In this document: piece after piece, positions 41,461-51,923 of the stretch
How the letters are laid out: every line of letters starts with the position of its first letter
Numbering within the stretch: the first letter of the stretch is position 1
From: SPDF01 sp963699825
Lineage (GTDB): Bacteria > Gemmatimonadota > Gemmatimonadetes > Gemmatimonadales > GWC2-71-9
Length of the DNA stretch: 64,000 nt
Assembly (NCBI GenBank): GCA_963699825.1
Contig: CAVOVI010000001.1
Coordinates: 434,001 to 498,000 of the forward strand
Direction of reading: 5' to 3'
The notes under the pieces: generated by a model
What the model saw: the letters and a program-made list of their open reading frames with translations, nothing else
What the model was told of the DNA's origin: nothing
Databases searched by the model: none
Position numbers and translations under genes: made by a program

Positions 41461-42702
41461 TCAAGCCGCCCGGGCCGGCCGGGTGGCCGACGCGGGAGGA
41501 CGAACAGAGACACCGCGGATCAACCGCCCGCGGTCCAGCACCCGGAAGACGAGCACGAGCACTGGGATATTGAAGAGGAAGAGGAGCCCGGCACGCATCG
41601 CGGGGCTCGTCGCGCCCATCGGCCCGTCGACCACCCACACCGCGATGGCGATGTACAGGATGTAGGCGAGGCCGAGCGGGATGAAGATCTTCCAGCCCAG
41701 CGCCATCAGCTGGTCGTAGCGGAAGCGCGGCAACGTCCACCGGATCCACATGAACAGGAACAGGAAGAAGAGCACCTTGAGGAAGAACAGCACGGCGGTC
41801 GCCGCGAATTGCGGCATGCCCAGCGTCTCATCCCAGTGGGTGAAGGGGATGTCCCACCCGCCAAGGAAGAGCGTGACGAACATCATCGAGATCGTCACCA
41901 TGCCGGCAAACTCGGCGATCATGAACGCTGAGAACTTCATCGAGCTGTACTCGGTGTGATACCCGGCCACCAGTTCCGACTCCGATTCCGGCATGTCGAA
42001 GGGGACGCGATTGGTCTCCGCGAACCCCGACACCAGGAAGATGAAGGCGGAGAGGGCCAGCGGCAGGACGAGCCACCCGAAGGGGCCCTGCTGCTGCATC
42101 GTCACGATCTCGACGAACGAGACGTTGCCGACCAGGAGGAGCACCGGAATGAGGCTCAGGCCCATCGCCACTTCGTAGGACACCATCTGCGCGGTGGCGC
42201 GCAGGCCACCGAGCAGGCTGTACTTGTTGTTCGAGGCCCATCCACCGAGCGCGATCCCGTAGACGCCGACCGAGCTGATGGCGAGGACGTAGAGGAAGCC
42301 GATCGGGAGGACCGTCACCGTGGCCGCCGTGGCGCCGTGGTGGACGAAACGGCCGAGGAGCGGCAGCGTGATGTCGAATTCCAGCGGAATCGGCGCCGCC
42401 CACGGAATCGTGAGCGGAATGATGAGCGCCGCCATCAACGAAATGGCGGGGGCGATCACGAAGAAGCCCTTGTTGGCGCCGTCGGGAATGACCTCCTCCT
42501 TCAGGAGGTTCTTGATCCCGTCGGCGATCGGCTGCAGCAGGCCCTTGGGGCCGGCGCGATTCGGTCCGATCCGATCCTGCATCCACGACGCGATCCACCG
42601 TTCGAGCAGCGTCGAGTAGGCCACGAGCAGCATCAGGAAGGTGAATACCGCCACCGTCTTCACGGCCGCGACCAGGACGAAGCCCTTCAGCTCCGGGGTC
42701 AC
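41461..42702 (-). CDS. nuoH: NADH-quinone oxidoreductase subunit H
   Basis: Membrane subunit forming the quinone-binding pocket with NuoB and NuoD. 413 residues, eight helices. Conserved segments are QDRIGPNRAGPKGLLQPIAD, GGWASNNKYSLLGGLRATAQ, SGFAETNRVPFDMPESESEL and GYHTEYSSMKFSAF. Uninterrupted frame. It overlaps the nuoG stop by four bases. Confidence 0.97.
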   Translation of the reverse strand: MTPELKGFVLVAAVKTVAVFTFLMLLVAYSTLLERWIASWMQDRIGPNRAGPKGLLQPIADGIKNLLKEEVIPDGANKGFFVIAPAISLMAALIIPLTIPWAAPIPLEFDITLPLLGRFVHHGATAATVTVLPIGFLYVLAISSVGVYGIALGGWASNNKYSLLGGLRATAQMVSYEVAMGLSLIPVLLLVGNVSFVEIVTMQQQGPFGWLVLPLALSAFIFLVSGFAETNRVPFDMPESESELVAGYHTEYSSMKFSAFMIAEFAGMVTISMMFVTLFLGGWDIPFTHWDETLGMPQFAATAVLFFLKVLFFLFLFMWIRWTLPRFRYDQLMALGWKIFIPLGLAYILYIAIAVWVVDGPMGATSPAMRAGLLFLFNIPVLVLVFRVLDRGRLIRGVSVRPPASATRPARAA

Positions 42703-44261
42703 GGTACCGCCCCCGCCACGTCGGCGGCCACGCGTCCGGTCAAGCCGAGATCAGCGTACGAAAAGCCGGCCAGCGCGGGCCAGGTTGCGCCCAGTGCGGC
42801 AAACGCCTCGGCGGCGGTGCCGGGAGCATCCTCACGGTCTTCCCCCGCTTCGGCAGCAATCCACCAGGCGGGACGGGCCAGGCCAGGGCCGGCCTTGGCC
42901 TGCTGATACCGCTGCACTCGCCCGTCCCGATTCATCCAGGTGCCCTGCTCTTCGGCCATGGTGGTGACGGGAAGCACCAGCCCCGCCTGCGCCCACGCCT
43001 CCGAGTCCACCGTCGCGAACACGACGATGTTCCCGGCGCCGGACATCGCGGTCACTTCGGCATCAGTGAGCGTCGCATCGAGGATGACGACGAGCGAGGC
43101 CTTCCCGGCCGCGGCGATTGCGGAAGCCCAGGTTGCGTCGAATCCAAGGGTCTTGGCCCCCTCGAGGTTCGGGGACCGCTCGGCGCGCAGCGCCAACCCG
43201 GGCACCCCGGCGAGCGGTTCTTCGTCGCCCGTCGGCACCTGCACCGCCCCGGTGACCTGGTAGCGCCCGAGCAGGCGGCTGACCCAGCCGAGGGACTCGA
43301 GGCTGGTGCGGGGAGAGGCGAGCACCACCGCGGAGCCGGCGCCGCCACGGACCATTTGACCGAGGCGATCGAGCGCCGTGTCCCAGTCGACGGCCCGCTG
43401 CGCCTCGCCCTCGCGGACGAGGGGAGCCTCGACGCGGTCCCCCCGATTCATCCAGCGATAGTGCATCCGTCCCTCGTCACACATGAAGTGACGGTTGACG
43501 TCGAGGTTGGCGCGGGGACGGAGTCGGACCACCGTGTTGTCGCGGGTGTCGATCGTGATGTTGCAGCCCTGGGTACAGCCCGGGCAGACACTCGCGGTCC
43601 GGTCGAGATCCCAGGCGCGCGCCTTGTGGAGGAAGTCCTTCGAGATGAGCGAACCGACCGGGCAGAGGTCGACCACATTGCCCGCCCACGCATGGTCGAG
43701 TTCGCGGTCGGGGAAGATGCCGATGGTGGCCCGGTCGCCCCGTTCAGAGACGTTGAGCACTCCGTCCTCGGCGACGTCCTCCATGAAGCGCACACACCGC
43801 GTGCAGAGGATGCATCGATTGGGCACGTACAGCACGTCGGGGCCGAAGTCCTCGACCGGGTTGTAGCGCTTCGGGTAGTCGTCGTGCCGCCCGGCGGCGC
43901 GACCTTCCTGGAAGGTGTAGTCCTGCAGCTCGCACTCGCCCGCCTGATCGCAGATCGGGCAGTCGAGGGGGTGATTGGCAAGCAGGAACTCCAGCACTCC
44001 TTCGCGCGCCTGCTTGGCCGGCGCACTGTTCACGTGCACCACCTGGCCGTCGGTCACCGTCGTGACGCAGGCCGGCATCAGCTTCGGAGCCTTCTCCACC
44101 TCGACCAGGCACATCCGGCAGACCGCCGGCGAGGGCAGCGAGGGGTGATAGCAGTAGTGCGGGATAAGGACGCCGGCCTGCTTCGCCGCCTCGATGATCG
44201 ACGTGCCCTTGGGCACGCTCACCTGGGCCCCGTCGATCGTGACGGTCACGCGTTCGGTCAT
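42699..44261 (-). CDS. nuoG: NADH-quinone oxidoreductase subunit G (short form)
   Basis: Iron-sulfur subunit of the NADH arm. 520 residues from ATG 44261. N-terminal [2Fe-2S] ligands lie in HYCYHPSLPSPAVCRMCLVE; the His-Cys cluster in NHPLDCPICDQAGECELQD; a further [4Fe-4S] in NRCILCTRCVRFMED with CPVGSL; and CPGCTQGCNITIDTRDN starts a molybdopterin-oxidoreductase-like domain. The C-terminal domain is much shorter than in E. coli (about 900 residues), with roughly 200 residues after the domain start, ending DVAGAVP. No frame break explains this, so a genuinely short NuoG is inferred. Confidence 0.93.
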   Translation of the reverse strand: MTERVTVTIDGAQVSVPKGTSIIEAAKQAGVLIPHYCYHPSLPSPAVCRMCLVEVEKAPKLMPACVTTVTDGQVVHVNSAPAKQAREGVLEFLLANHPLDCPICDQAGECELQDYTFQEGRAAGRHDDYPKRYNPVEDFGPDVLYVPNRCILCTRCVRFMEDVAEDGVLNVSERGDRATIGIFPDRELDHAWAGNVVDLCPVGSLISKDFLHKARAWDLDRTASVCPGCTQGCNITIDTRDNTVVRLRPRANLDVNRHFMCDEGRMHYRWMNRGDRVEAPLVREGEAQRAVDWDTALDRLGQMVRGGAGSAVVLASPRTSLESLGWVSRLLGRYQVTGAVQVPTGDEEPLAGVPGLALRAERSPNLEGAKTLGFDATWASAIAAAGKASLVVILDATLTDAEVTAMSGAGNIVVFATVDSEAWAQAGLVLPVTTMAEEQGTWMNRDGRVQRYQQAKAGPGLARPAWWIAAEAGEDREDAPGTAAEAFAALGATWPALAGFSYADLGLTGRVAADVAGAVP

Positions 44262-44265
44262 CGGA

Positions 44266-45575
44266 TCAGGCCATTGCGAGCGCCGGCTGGCGCGCGCCGC
44301 TGAGGTAGGCATCGAATTCAGACCGGAACTTCTGGATGCCGCTGACAATCGGCGCCGCGCAGGAGTCGCTCAGCACGCAGATGGTCTTGCCGGTCATGTT
44401 CTCGGACAGATCGAGCAGCAGCTGGAGGTCCGCTTCCTTTCCCTTCCCCGCCAGGATCCGCTCGAGGATCTTGGTGGTCCAGGCGGTACCCTCGCGACAC
44501 TGGGTGCACTGGGCGCAGGACTCGTGCGCGTAGAACCGGGCCAGGCGCCAGATCTGGTACACCATGTCGGCGGTGTCGTCCATCACGATCATGCCGGCCG
44601 AACCGAGCATCGACCCGCGCGCCACCACGCCCTCGTAGTCCAGGAGGCAGCCGTCCACGTCGGCCGCTGTCATGATCGGCACCGAGGAGCCGCCGGGAAT
44701 GACCGCCTTCAGCGTGCGCCCCGGCTTCATGCCGCCGCACATGTCGAAGATCAGGTCGTTCATCGGCGTGCCCATGGTGACCTCGTAGTTGCCGGGCCGC
44801 TGCACGTGGCCGCAGACCGAGATCAGCTTGGTGCCGGTGCTCTTGGGGTTGCCGAGGCGAGAGGCCCTTGTACCACTCGCCGCCGCGATTGATGATGTGC
44901 GGCACCGACGCCAGCGTCTCGACGTTGTTGATGGTGGTCGGCATCGCGAAGAGGCCGGCCTGGGCCGGGAACGGCGGCTTGATGCGCGGGTTGCCGCGCC
45001 GCCCCTCGATCGAGTTCATCATCGCGGTCTCTTCACCGCAGATGTAGGCCCCCGCCCCGCGATGCACGACGACGTCGATCCGCTTCCCGGAGCCGAAGAC
45101 GTCGGCCCCGAGCGCGCCCTTGGCGTACGCCTCGGCCACCGCGGCCTTGACGACGCTCAGCGGCTCGGTGAACTCGCCCCGGATGTAGATGTAGCAGCGC
45201 TCGGCCCCGATGGCATACGCCGCGATGGCGCACCCCTCGATGAGCTGATGCGGGGTCCACCGCATGATCTCGCGGTCCTTGAAGGTGCCGGGCTCCGACT
45301 CGTCGGCGTTGCAGACGAGGTAGTGCGGCTTGCCGTCGCCCTTCGGCATGAACGACCACTTCAGGCCGGTCGGGAACCCGGCGCCACCGCGGCCGCGCAG
45401 CCCGGACGCCTTGACCTCGTCGATGATCGCCTCGGGCGTCATGCCGAGCGCCTTGCGCAGCGCCGCGTAGCCGCCGCGCTCCACCCAGCCGTCGTACGAT
45501 CCGCGCCGCGGCCTCGCCGAAGTGCTTCGACAGCACCGGCGTTTCCTTCGGGTGCGACGGATGCGGATAGCCCAT
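44266..45575 (-). CDS. nuoF: NADH-quinone oxidoreductase subunit F (two one-base frameshifts)
   Basis: Binds NADH, FMN and cluster N3. Start ATG 45575 shares one base with the nuoE stop. Breaks near 45503 (restoring GSYDGWVERGGYAALRKAL) and 44851 (restoring GLSPRNPKSTGTKLISVCG) each need one base removed. Markers: GLRGRGGAGFPTGLKW (NADH), CNADESEPGTFKDREI (FMN), GAGAYICGEETAMMNSIEG, and cluster ligands in SCAQCTQCREGT. Corrected length is 435 residues. Confidence 0.95.
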
Positions 45576-46087
45576 TACTTGTACCCCTGCAGGATGCCGG
45601 CGACCCGCTCCGGCGTCACGCTCTCGATGAAGTCATCGTTGATCATGATCGGGGTGGCGAAGCCGCAGGCCCCGAGACACTCGACCTCGGACACCGTGAA
45701 CCGGCCGTCCGGGCTCGTCGCGCCGAGTTCGCCGCAGCCCGTCTCGCGCAGCAACGCCTCCATGACCGCCTCCGCGCCGCAGAGGTTGCAGGGGGAGGTG
45801 GTGCAGATCTGGATGAAGTGGCGCCCCACCGGATGGGTGTGGTACATCGTGTAGAAGGTCACGACACCCTTCACGTAGGCCGGGGTCAGCCCGAGCACCT
45901 CCGCCACCTCCGCCATGGCCGGCTCGGAGATCCAGCCCCGCGCCTCCTGCACCATCCAGAGCGCCGGCAGGAGACAGGCCTGCTTGGTCGGATACTGCGG
46001 GAAGAGCGCCTCGAGCCGCGAACGGATCTCTCCCGTGAACACCGGCGCGTGCGGCGCATCGGCGTGGCCCTGCGTGGAGCCGCTCAT
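45575..46087 (-). CDS. nuoE: NADH-quinone oxidoreductase subunit E
   Basis: Thioredoxin-like [2Fe-2S] subunit (cluster N1a). 170 residues from ATG 46087, which overlaps the nuoD stop by four bases. Ligands are in ICTTSPCNLCGAEAV and VECLGACGFATP; the helical start KQACLLPALWMVQEARGWIS and VVTFYTMYHTHPVGRH are typical. Uninterrupted frame. Confidence 0.96.
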   Translation of the reverse strand: MSGSTQGHADAPHAPVFTGEIRSRLEALFPQYPTKQACLLPALWMVQEARGWISEPAMAEVAEVLGLTPAYVKGVVTFYTMYHTHPVGRHFIQICTTSPCNLCGAEAVMEALLRETGCGELGATSPDGRFTVSEVECLGACGFATPIMINDDFIESVTPERVAGILQGYK

Positions 46088-47372
46088 CGGTCGATTTCTC
46101 CCATGACGATATCGACGCTCGCGTTGGTGGCGATCACGTCGGAGAGGAGCGCGCCCTCGCACATCTGGGGCAGCGCGGAAAGGTTGATGAACGACGGCGG
46201 CCGGATGCGCCAGCGCACCGGCTTGGCGGTGCCGTCGGACACGAAGTAGTAGCCGAGCTCGCCCTTCGGGTTCTCGATGCCCATGTAGGCCTCGCCCGCC
46301 GGCGGGTGAATCCCCTCCATCACCTGCTTGAAGTGGTGGATCATCGATTCCATGTCGCTCATGGCGCGCGACTTGGGCGGCAGGATGACCCGCGCGTCGG
46401 CCACGTTCATCGGCGCGTCGCGCAGTCCGGCCAGGCGGTCGAGCGCCTGCTCGAGGATGCGGGTGCGACTGGAACATCTCCTCCAGGCGCACCAGGTACC
46501 GGTCGTAGTTGTCGCCGTGCTCGCCGACCGGGACGTCGAAGTCGTACGTCTCGTACCCGAGGTAGGGACGGTCCTTGCGCACGTCGTAGTCCACGCCGGT
46601 GGAGCGGAGCAGCGGTCCGGAGAGCGACCCGTTGATCGCGTCCGCCGCGCTGATGACACCGACGCCCTGGTTGCGACCACACCAGATCGCGTTGTTGGTG
46701 AACATCGTGTCCACTTCATGCAGGATCTTCGGGAATCCCTGGCAGAATTCGCGGAGGCCGTCCTCCCAGCCGTCCGGGATGTCGGCCATCATGCCGCCGA
46801 CCCGGGTCAGCGACGTGGTCAGCCGGGCACCGGTCCAGGACTCCTGCAGGTCGTAGATCAGCTCCCGCTGCTGGAAGAGCCAGAGGAAGGGCGTGAATGC
46901 GCCGAGGTCGATGCCGGTGGTGCCGAGCCAGACGATGTGCGAGATGATCCGGCTCATCTCACAGGCGATGACCCGGAGCACCTGGCAGCGCTCGGTGATC
47001 TCGATCCCCATCAGCTTCTCGACCGCCAGCGCGAGGCAGACGTTGTTGGACATCGGCGCCAGGTAGTCGGTGCGGTCCGTCAGCGGGATGATCTGGTTGT
47101 AGTGCCGGTACTCGGCGAGCTTCTCGAACCCGGAGTGCAGGTAGCCGATGTGCGGAATACACCGGACGACCGTCTCGCCGTCGAGTTCGATGACGAGCCG
47201 CAGCACGCCGTGGGTGGCGGGGTGCTGCGGGCCGATGTTGATCAGGGCGTGTTCGGATCGGAGTAATCGTCCGCCTCGTCCCGCCTGCACGCCGAGCGGG
47301 ACGCGGATGTCCCGTCCGGAGGCGTCGACGCCCGGGTGTGCTGAGCTCAAACTCGACGGTGCGGGTGCTCAC
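46084..47372 (-). CDS. nuoD: NADH-quinone oxidoreductase subunit D (frameshifted)
   Basis: 49-kDa subunit forming the quinone site. Start GTG 47372 (MSTRTVEFELSTP) overlaps the nuoC stop. The core begins NIGPQHPATHGVLRLVIELD and includes SNNVCLALAVEKLMGIEIT and GARLTTSLTRVGGM. A break near 46466 (one extra base) joins EEMFQ to RTRILEQALDRL; the C-terminus ends IVMGEIDR. The stretch 47232-47334, between STP and LINIGPQHP, reads naturally only if several extra bases are removed (for example DEADDYSDPNT appears in a third frame), so the N-terminal 40 residues are uncertain. Corrected length is about 427. Confidence 0.93.
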
Positions 47373-47995
47373 GCGACCTCCCCACGCTCGCCACGGGCCG
47401 AGCCGCTCGCGCATCTCGACGCTCAATTCGTGATACGAAGACGGCGATGGACAGCTCCTCGAGCGAGTAGTGCGCCTCGGGATTGGCGGCCAGCGCCTGC
47501 CGGGTCTGCTCGGACCGGCTGAAGTGACCCCGGAGCGGGAAGTCCTTCCGGAGGGGATACCCCTCGGCGTAGGTCTCCCACATCAGGATCCGACGCAGGT
47601 CGGGGTGGTTCCGGAAGGTGATACCGAACATGTCGAACACCTCGCGCTCCAGCCAGTTGGCCCCGGCCCAGAGGTCGCAGACGCTCTCGACCTCGAGCGG
47701 CTGCGCCTTGTCGAGCTCGACCTTGATCCGCAGGTCGGCCCGGCGCGTGAGGGAGCGAAGCTGGTAGACGACCTCGAGCGGCAGCTCGCCGTCGCGGTAC
47801 TCGACGGCCGTGACGTCGGTCAGGTAGTCGAAGTCCTGGCGCCGGATCGTCACGCAGCCAGGCGAGGATCTCGTGGGCCTGCTCGGCGGCGACCCAGACG
47901 ATGGTGTCTCCACAGAGCACACGGTCGCGAAGGATGGCGGCCCCGAACTGGGCCTGCAGCGCGGCGACGGAGGGCGAGACGGTGGCGGCGGTCAT
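47369..47995 (-). CDS. nuoC: NADH-quinone oxidoreductase subunit C (three one-base frameshifts)
   Basis: 30-kDa subunit of the peripheral arm. Starts at ATG 47995 (MTAATVSPSVAALQAQFG), overlapping the nuoB stop by four bases. Breaks near 47838, 47436 and 47396 are each repaired by removing one base: LRDDPAQDFDYLTDVTAVEY, SIAVFYHELSVEMRERLG and RLGRGERGEVA followed by the stop. The core carries the family signature ANWLEREVFDMFGITFRNHP and LRRILMWETYAEGYPLRKDF. Corrected length is 207 residues. Confidence 0.94.
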
Positions 47996-48612
47996 GAGGA
48001 GCGGGTCTGGTGCACGGAGTTACCGAACGGCTCGGAGACCTCGTCGATGACGGCCGGGGCCCGGAAGAGCCCGTCCGGACCCATCGACCGCTCGATCCGG
48101 AGCGACTGGTCGGTGAGGCTCTCGCCCTGGATCTTCTTCTGGAGGAGGAAGATGGCGTACAGGAGCCCTTCGGGCCGCGGCGGGCATCCGGGGACATAGA
48201 CGTCCACCGGTATGATCGTGTCGATGCCCTGCACCATCGCGTAGTTGTCGAAGATGCCGCCGGACGAGGCGCAGGCGCCCATCGAGATGGACCACTTCGG
48301 CTGGGGCATCTGGTCCCAGACGCGTCGAATGACCGGGGCGAGCTTGAAGGGGAGGCGGCCCGCGCAGATCAGGACGTCGGCCTGCCGGGGCGTGTACCCC
48401 TGCCGCTCCATCCCGAAGCGGGAGATGTCGTACCGGCTGGCGGCGGTGGCCATGAACTCGATGGCGCAGCAGGCGGTGCCGAACGGCATCGGCCAGAGCG
48501 AGCGGGTCCGGGACCAGTTGACCAGGTCGGAGAGGCGCGCCGTCACCCAGTTGGGCGACTCCCCGCTCACCTCGGCGACCTGTGGGCCTCCGTCGTGCAC
48601 GGTCAATCCCAT
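47992..48612 (-). CDS. nuoB: NADH-quinone oxidoreductase subunit B
   Basis: Carries cluster N2, the final electron donor to quinone. 206 residues from ATG 48612, overlapping the end of nuoA by ten bases. Ligands are in GTACCAIEFMA (two adjacent Cys), MGACASSGGIFDNY and YVPGCPPRPEGLLYA. Uninterrupted frame. Confidence 0.97.
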   Translation of the reverse strand: MGLTVHDGGPQVAEVSGESPNWVTARLSDLVNWSRTRSLWPMPFGTACCAIEFMATAASRYDISRFGMERQGYTPRQADVLICAGRLPFKLAPVIRRVWDQMPQPKWSISMGACASSGGIFDNYAMVQGIDTIIPVDVYVPGCPPRPEGLLYAIFLLQKKIQGESLTDQSLRIERSMGPDGLFRAPAVIDEVSEPFGNSVHQTRSS

Positions 48613-48993
48613 TGCAGCGCTCCCCGCTTCCATACGTAGAGGTATCCGATGGCGAGTATGAAGACGAAGACCAGCATCTCGACAAGCAGGAAGAGCCGGT
48701 CGGCCACCATCTGCTGGAAGGCCACCGCCCACGGAACCATGAAGACGGTTTCAATGTCGAAGAGGATGAACAGCATCGCGACGAGGTAGAACTTGACCGA
48801 GAATCGCTCGCGGGCATCGCCGAGGACCGGCATGCCGGATTCGTAGGGCAGCTGCTTGACCGGCGTCTTCTGGCGGGTGCCGAGCAGCAGGCCGAGCCCG
48901 TGCGAGAGCCCAAGCATGGCAACCGCCGTGATGACGACGAGGGCCAGCATGAACAGGATCGGAATGTAGGGCGTGAGGTTCAGAGTGCACCAT
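48603..48993 (-). CDS. nuoA: NADH-quinone oxidoreductase subunit A (frameshifted by one base)
   Basis: Three-helix subunit at the arm junction. The body contains KQLPYESGMPVLGDARERFS and FILFDIETVFMVPWAV, both diagnostic. The proper start is ATG 48993; one extra base near 48984 separates MVH from LNLTPYIPILFMLALVV. Corrected length is 129 residues. Without the correction the only in-frame ATG lies beyond the promoter, which supports the error reading. It is the first gene of the nuo operon. Confidence 0.93.
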
Positions 48994-49024
48994 CCGGACA
49001 AGGGCTGGGCCGAAGAGCGACACA

Positions 49025-49052
49025 AAGTTAACAGAGGCCACACCGAGGTCAA
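49025..49052 (-). promoter_or_regulatory. nuo operon promoter
   Basis: On the minus strand TTGACC and TAACTT are 16 bases apart, 32 bases before the corrected nuoA start. This supports the start at 48993. The divergent dcd gene begins at 49151, so its promoter lies in the same 157-base region. Confidence 0.7.
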
Positions 49053-49150
49053 CCCAAGTCGTGACCCGAAGCGCACCTAGACGTTGCGGGGAGACCCCGG
49101 CGCCGGGTACCTTTCCCGGCGATTTCTCCCATTCCGAGGCAAGGCTCGTC

Positions 49151-49730
49151 ATGTCCATCAAGTCCGACCGCTGGATCCGCCGCATGGCCCAGGAACACGC
49201 GATGATCGAACCCTTTGAGGACCGCCAGGTCCGTCAAGCTCGACGCCCAGGGCCGACAGGTCATCAGCTACGGCGTCTCCTCCTACGGCTACGACATGCG
49301 GGTGGCGCCGGAATTCAAGATCTTCACCAACGCACTCTCTGCCATCGTGGACCCGAAGGCCTTCGACGCGCGCAGCTTCGTGGAGTTCGAGGGCGAGAGC
49401 TGCATCGTGCCGCCGAACAGCTTCGCACTGGCGCGGTCCGTCGAGTACTTCCGCATTCCCCGAAACGTCCTGACGATCTGCGTCGGCAAGTCGACCTACG
49501 CGCGCTGCGGCATCATCACCAACGTGACGCCCTTCGAGCCGGAGTGGGAAGGGTTCGTGACGCTCGAGATCAGCAACACGACTCCGCTTCCCGCCCGGGT
49601 GTACGCCAACGAGGGCATCTGCCAGGTGCTCTTCTTCGAGGCGGACGCCGACGACGAGTGCGAAGTCAGCTACAAGGACAAGGCGGGCAAGTACCAGGGC
49701 CAGGTCGGCGTGACCCTGCCCCGCCTCTAG
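49151..49730 (+). CDS. dcd: dCTP deaminase (frameshifted by one base)
   Basis: Converts dCTP to dUTP for thymidylate synthesis. Starts at ATG 49151 (MSIKSDRWIRRMAQEHAMIE). One extra base near 49235 interrupts EDRQVR; it resumes KLDAQGRQVISYGVSSYGYD. Markers are the RVAPEFKIFTN strand, SCIVPPNSFALARSVEYF, GKSTYARCGIITNVTPFEPEW with the catalytic Glu, and SYKDKAGKYQGQ. Corrected length is 192 residues. It shares the CTAG stop region with the convergent M28 peptidase gene. Confidence 0.95.
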
Positions 49731-51842
49731 CGCCGAGCCTGGTTCAGGACGGCCGTCGCCCCTTCGACGAGGGCGGCGGCCCGGTTCGTCCGGGCGGTCA
49801 GATCCAGCACTTCGGCGGCCGCCAGCGCAGCATCCCCATCCGTAATCGCCCCCTCCAGCCCGGGCAGACCGACCGAGCCGTAGCCGTCGTCCCTTCCTGG
49901 GGCGAAGAGGACATGGTTGTAGAACGGCCGGTCCGGAATCCCCTCGGGCCGGACGAAGGCCTGCTCTGCCAGCCGCAAGGAATCGTTGGCGGCGGCGATC
50001 CCCACGTCGCCCGGCAACGGAACGTCGTTCAGGACTCGCGTCGTTTGCGCATAGCGTTCGCCGGCCCCGGTGAGCCGTGCCACGGCGCTGTCGAGTCCGG
50101 ACCAGTCGGACACCGAGATCCCCGCCTCCATCGCCTGGGCCCGGCGGGTCGCCACCAGCGCACCGAGAGCCCTCCCGAACTCGGCGTAGTCGTACGGGAG
50201 CAAGTCGGCGTTGGCGAGGCGGGTCACCGCCGCCGCCGCCATCCTCGCGGCCGCGGCGTGGCTCAGGTACCCGGGGTCGCCATAGCGATCCATCCAGTTA
50301 AACGAGTCGTAGGCGGAGTGATAGGCGCCATAGCGTCCACCGAATCCGATCTGAAACGCCGGTATTCCCAGCACATTGTAGAAACCGGCGAAGTCGCTCC
50401 CACCTCCGAGATCGCCGATGTGCACCGAGGCGGTGTCGGCCAGCTGTCGGTCACGCCGCCAGGCCTGGTAGACCGACACCGTGTCCCCCGGCTGCTGCGC
50501 ATCGACGGCCAGATCACGGATAAAAGACCAGAGTGACGCGGTCCCCGAAGCGCCGAACCGCCGGCCATTGGCGCTCACGTCGAGATTGAGATAGGCGACC
50601 GTCTGCTCCTGCAGCGTCTTTGCCATCAGCTCCACGTATTCGACCGAGCCGACCAGCCCCCACTCCTCCCCATCCCATGTGGCGAGGACGATCGTCCGCT
50701 TCGGCCGGTATCCAGCGGCCGCAGCCGCGCCGATCGCGCGTCCCGCCTCCAGAATCGTGGCGACTCCACTGACGTTGTCGGCGGCTCCCGGTCCCCAGGC
50801 GTCGCGATGCCCACCGGCGATGACCCATCGCTCCGGCAACGTGGTACCCTGCATGACGGCCATGGTGTTCGTGATCGTCTTGTACGCCGCCTCCCCCCGC
50901 TGGGCCCACACCGCCACGCGTGCCTCGACGACACCGCCGCCGACCCGGTACCGGAAGGGCAATCCCCCCTGCCAGGCCTGAGGAACTTCCGGTCCGTCGA
51001 GTTGCTGCAGAATGACCTGGGCGTTGCGGTACCCGATCGGCACCACGGGAATTCCCGGACCCGGGATGGAATCCTGCGGCAGGTGTCGCGCGCCCTCAGT
51101 GGATGGCCAGCCCGGAGTGGAAAGGTCGCCGCGACTGTCGCCCCCGCCGAGGCTGCCCCGCTGCGGCGAGTCGGGATGGCGCATGGGGCCGGCCGGATAC
51201 GTCGGTCCCACGAAATACCCATCGTCCTGCGGATCCGAGTAGAGGATCAACGCGGCCGCACCGTGGGCCTCCGCCTCCCGAGCCTTGATCCCCCGATACG
51301 AACGGCCATACCGCGCGACGACCACTCTGCCGCGGACCGTCACGCCCATCGAGTCGAGCTGGGCATAGTCGGTAGGAAGCCCGTAGTTTGCGTACACGAC
51401 CGGCTCCGGTGACGTCCCCCACGCCGCTGTACCCGTTCATGGCGGGCCAGATTTCCCCGTGGGACGAGGGGTCTTCGCGGAGGGCCGGCTCGAGCAGGCT
51501 GAATCGCTTCGGACTCGGCTTGACGAGCGCCACGATCGCGGAGTCCTGGAAGGGGATATAGACGCGGAACGACACACTGGACGTGTCCCATCCGGCCGCG
51601 GCGAGGGCGCGGTTCACGTACTGGGCGGTGCGGGTCTGGGCAGGAGTGCCGGCGACATGTGGGACGGCGGACAGCGCCCGGGAATCGTCCCGGACGCTGG
51701 CGGGAGTGACGAGCGTGTCGAGCATCCGCTCCAATGTGCGCTGGCGGGCCGCGTCGGGGGCGGTGAACCCCGCGATCGACTGGGCCGCTGATGCCGAGGG
51801 CAGACACGCCAGCAGCAGCAGGGCGAATCGGAAACGGATCAT
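49727..51842 (-). CDS. Exported M28-family metallopeptidase with PA domain (frameshifted)
   Basis: Related to glutamate carboxypeptidase II/transferrin-receptor-like peptidases (M28B). 704 residues after correction, with a signal peptide MIRFRFALLLLACLPSASA. A PA insert domain (RGRVVVARYGRSYRGIKARE, AALILYSDP) precedes the di-zinc peptidase domain: HRDAWGPGAADNVSG supplies His and the bridging Asp, WDGEEWGLVGS the catalytic and metal Glu, and AYHSAYDSFNWM the last His. One extra base near 51407 breaks the frame between GVGDVT and EPVVYANYGLP. Periplasmic or secreted peptide scavenging is inferred. Divergent from the M1 peptidase gene. Confidence 0.9.
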
Positions 51843-51923
51843 GCCATCATCCCGTAGGTGAGTGAGGCGTAAATATCCACTGCCTCCCGACCTCCGACAA
51901 CCTCAATTCCCTGGAGTGTCCCC

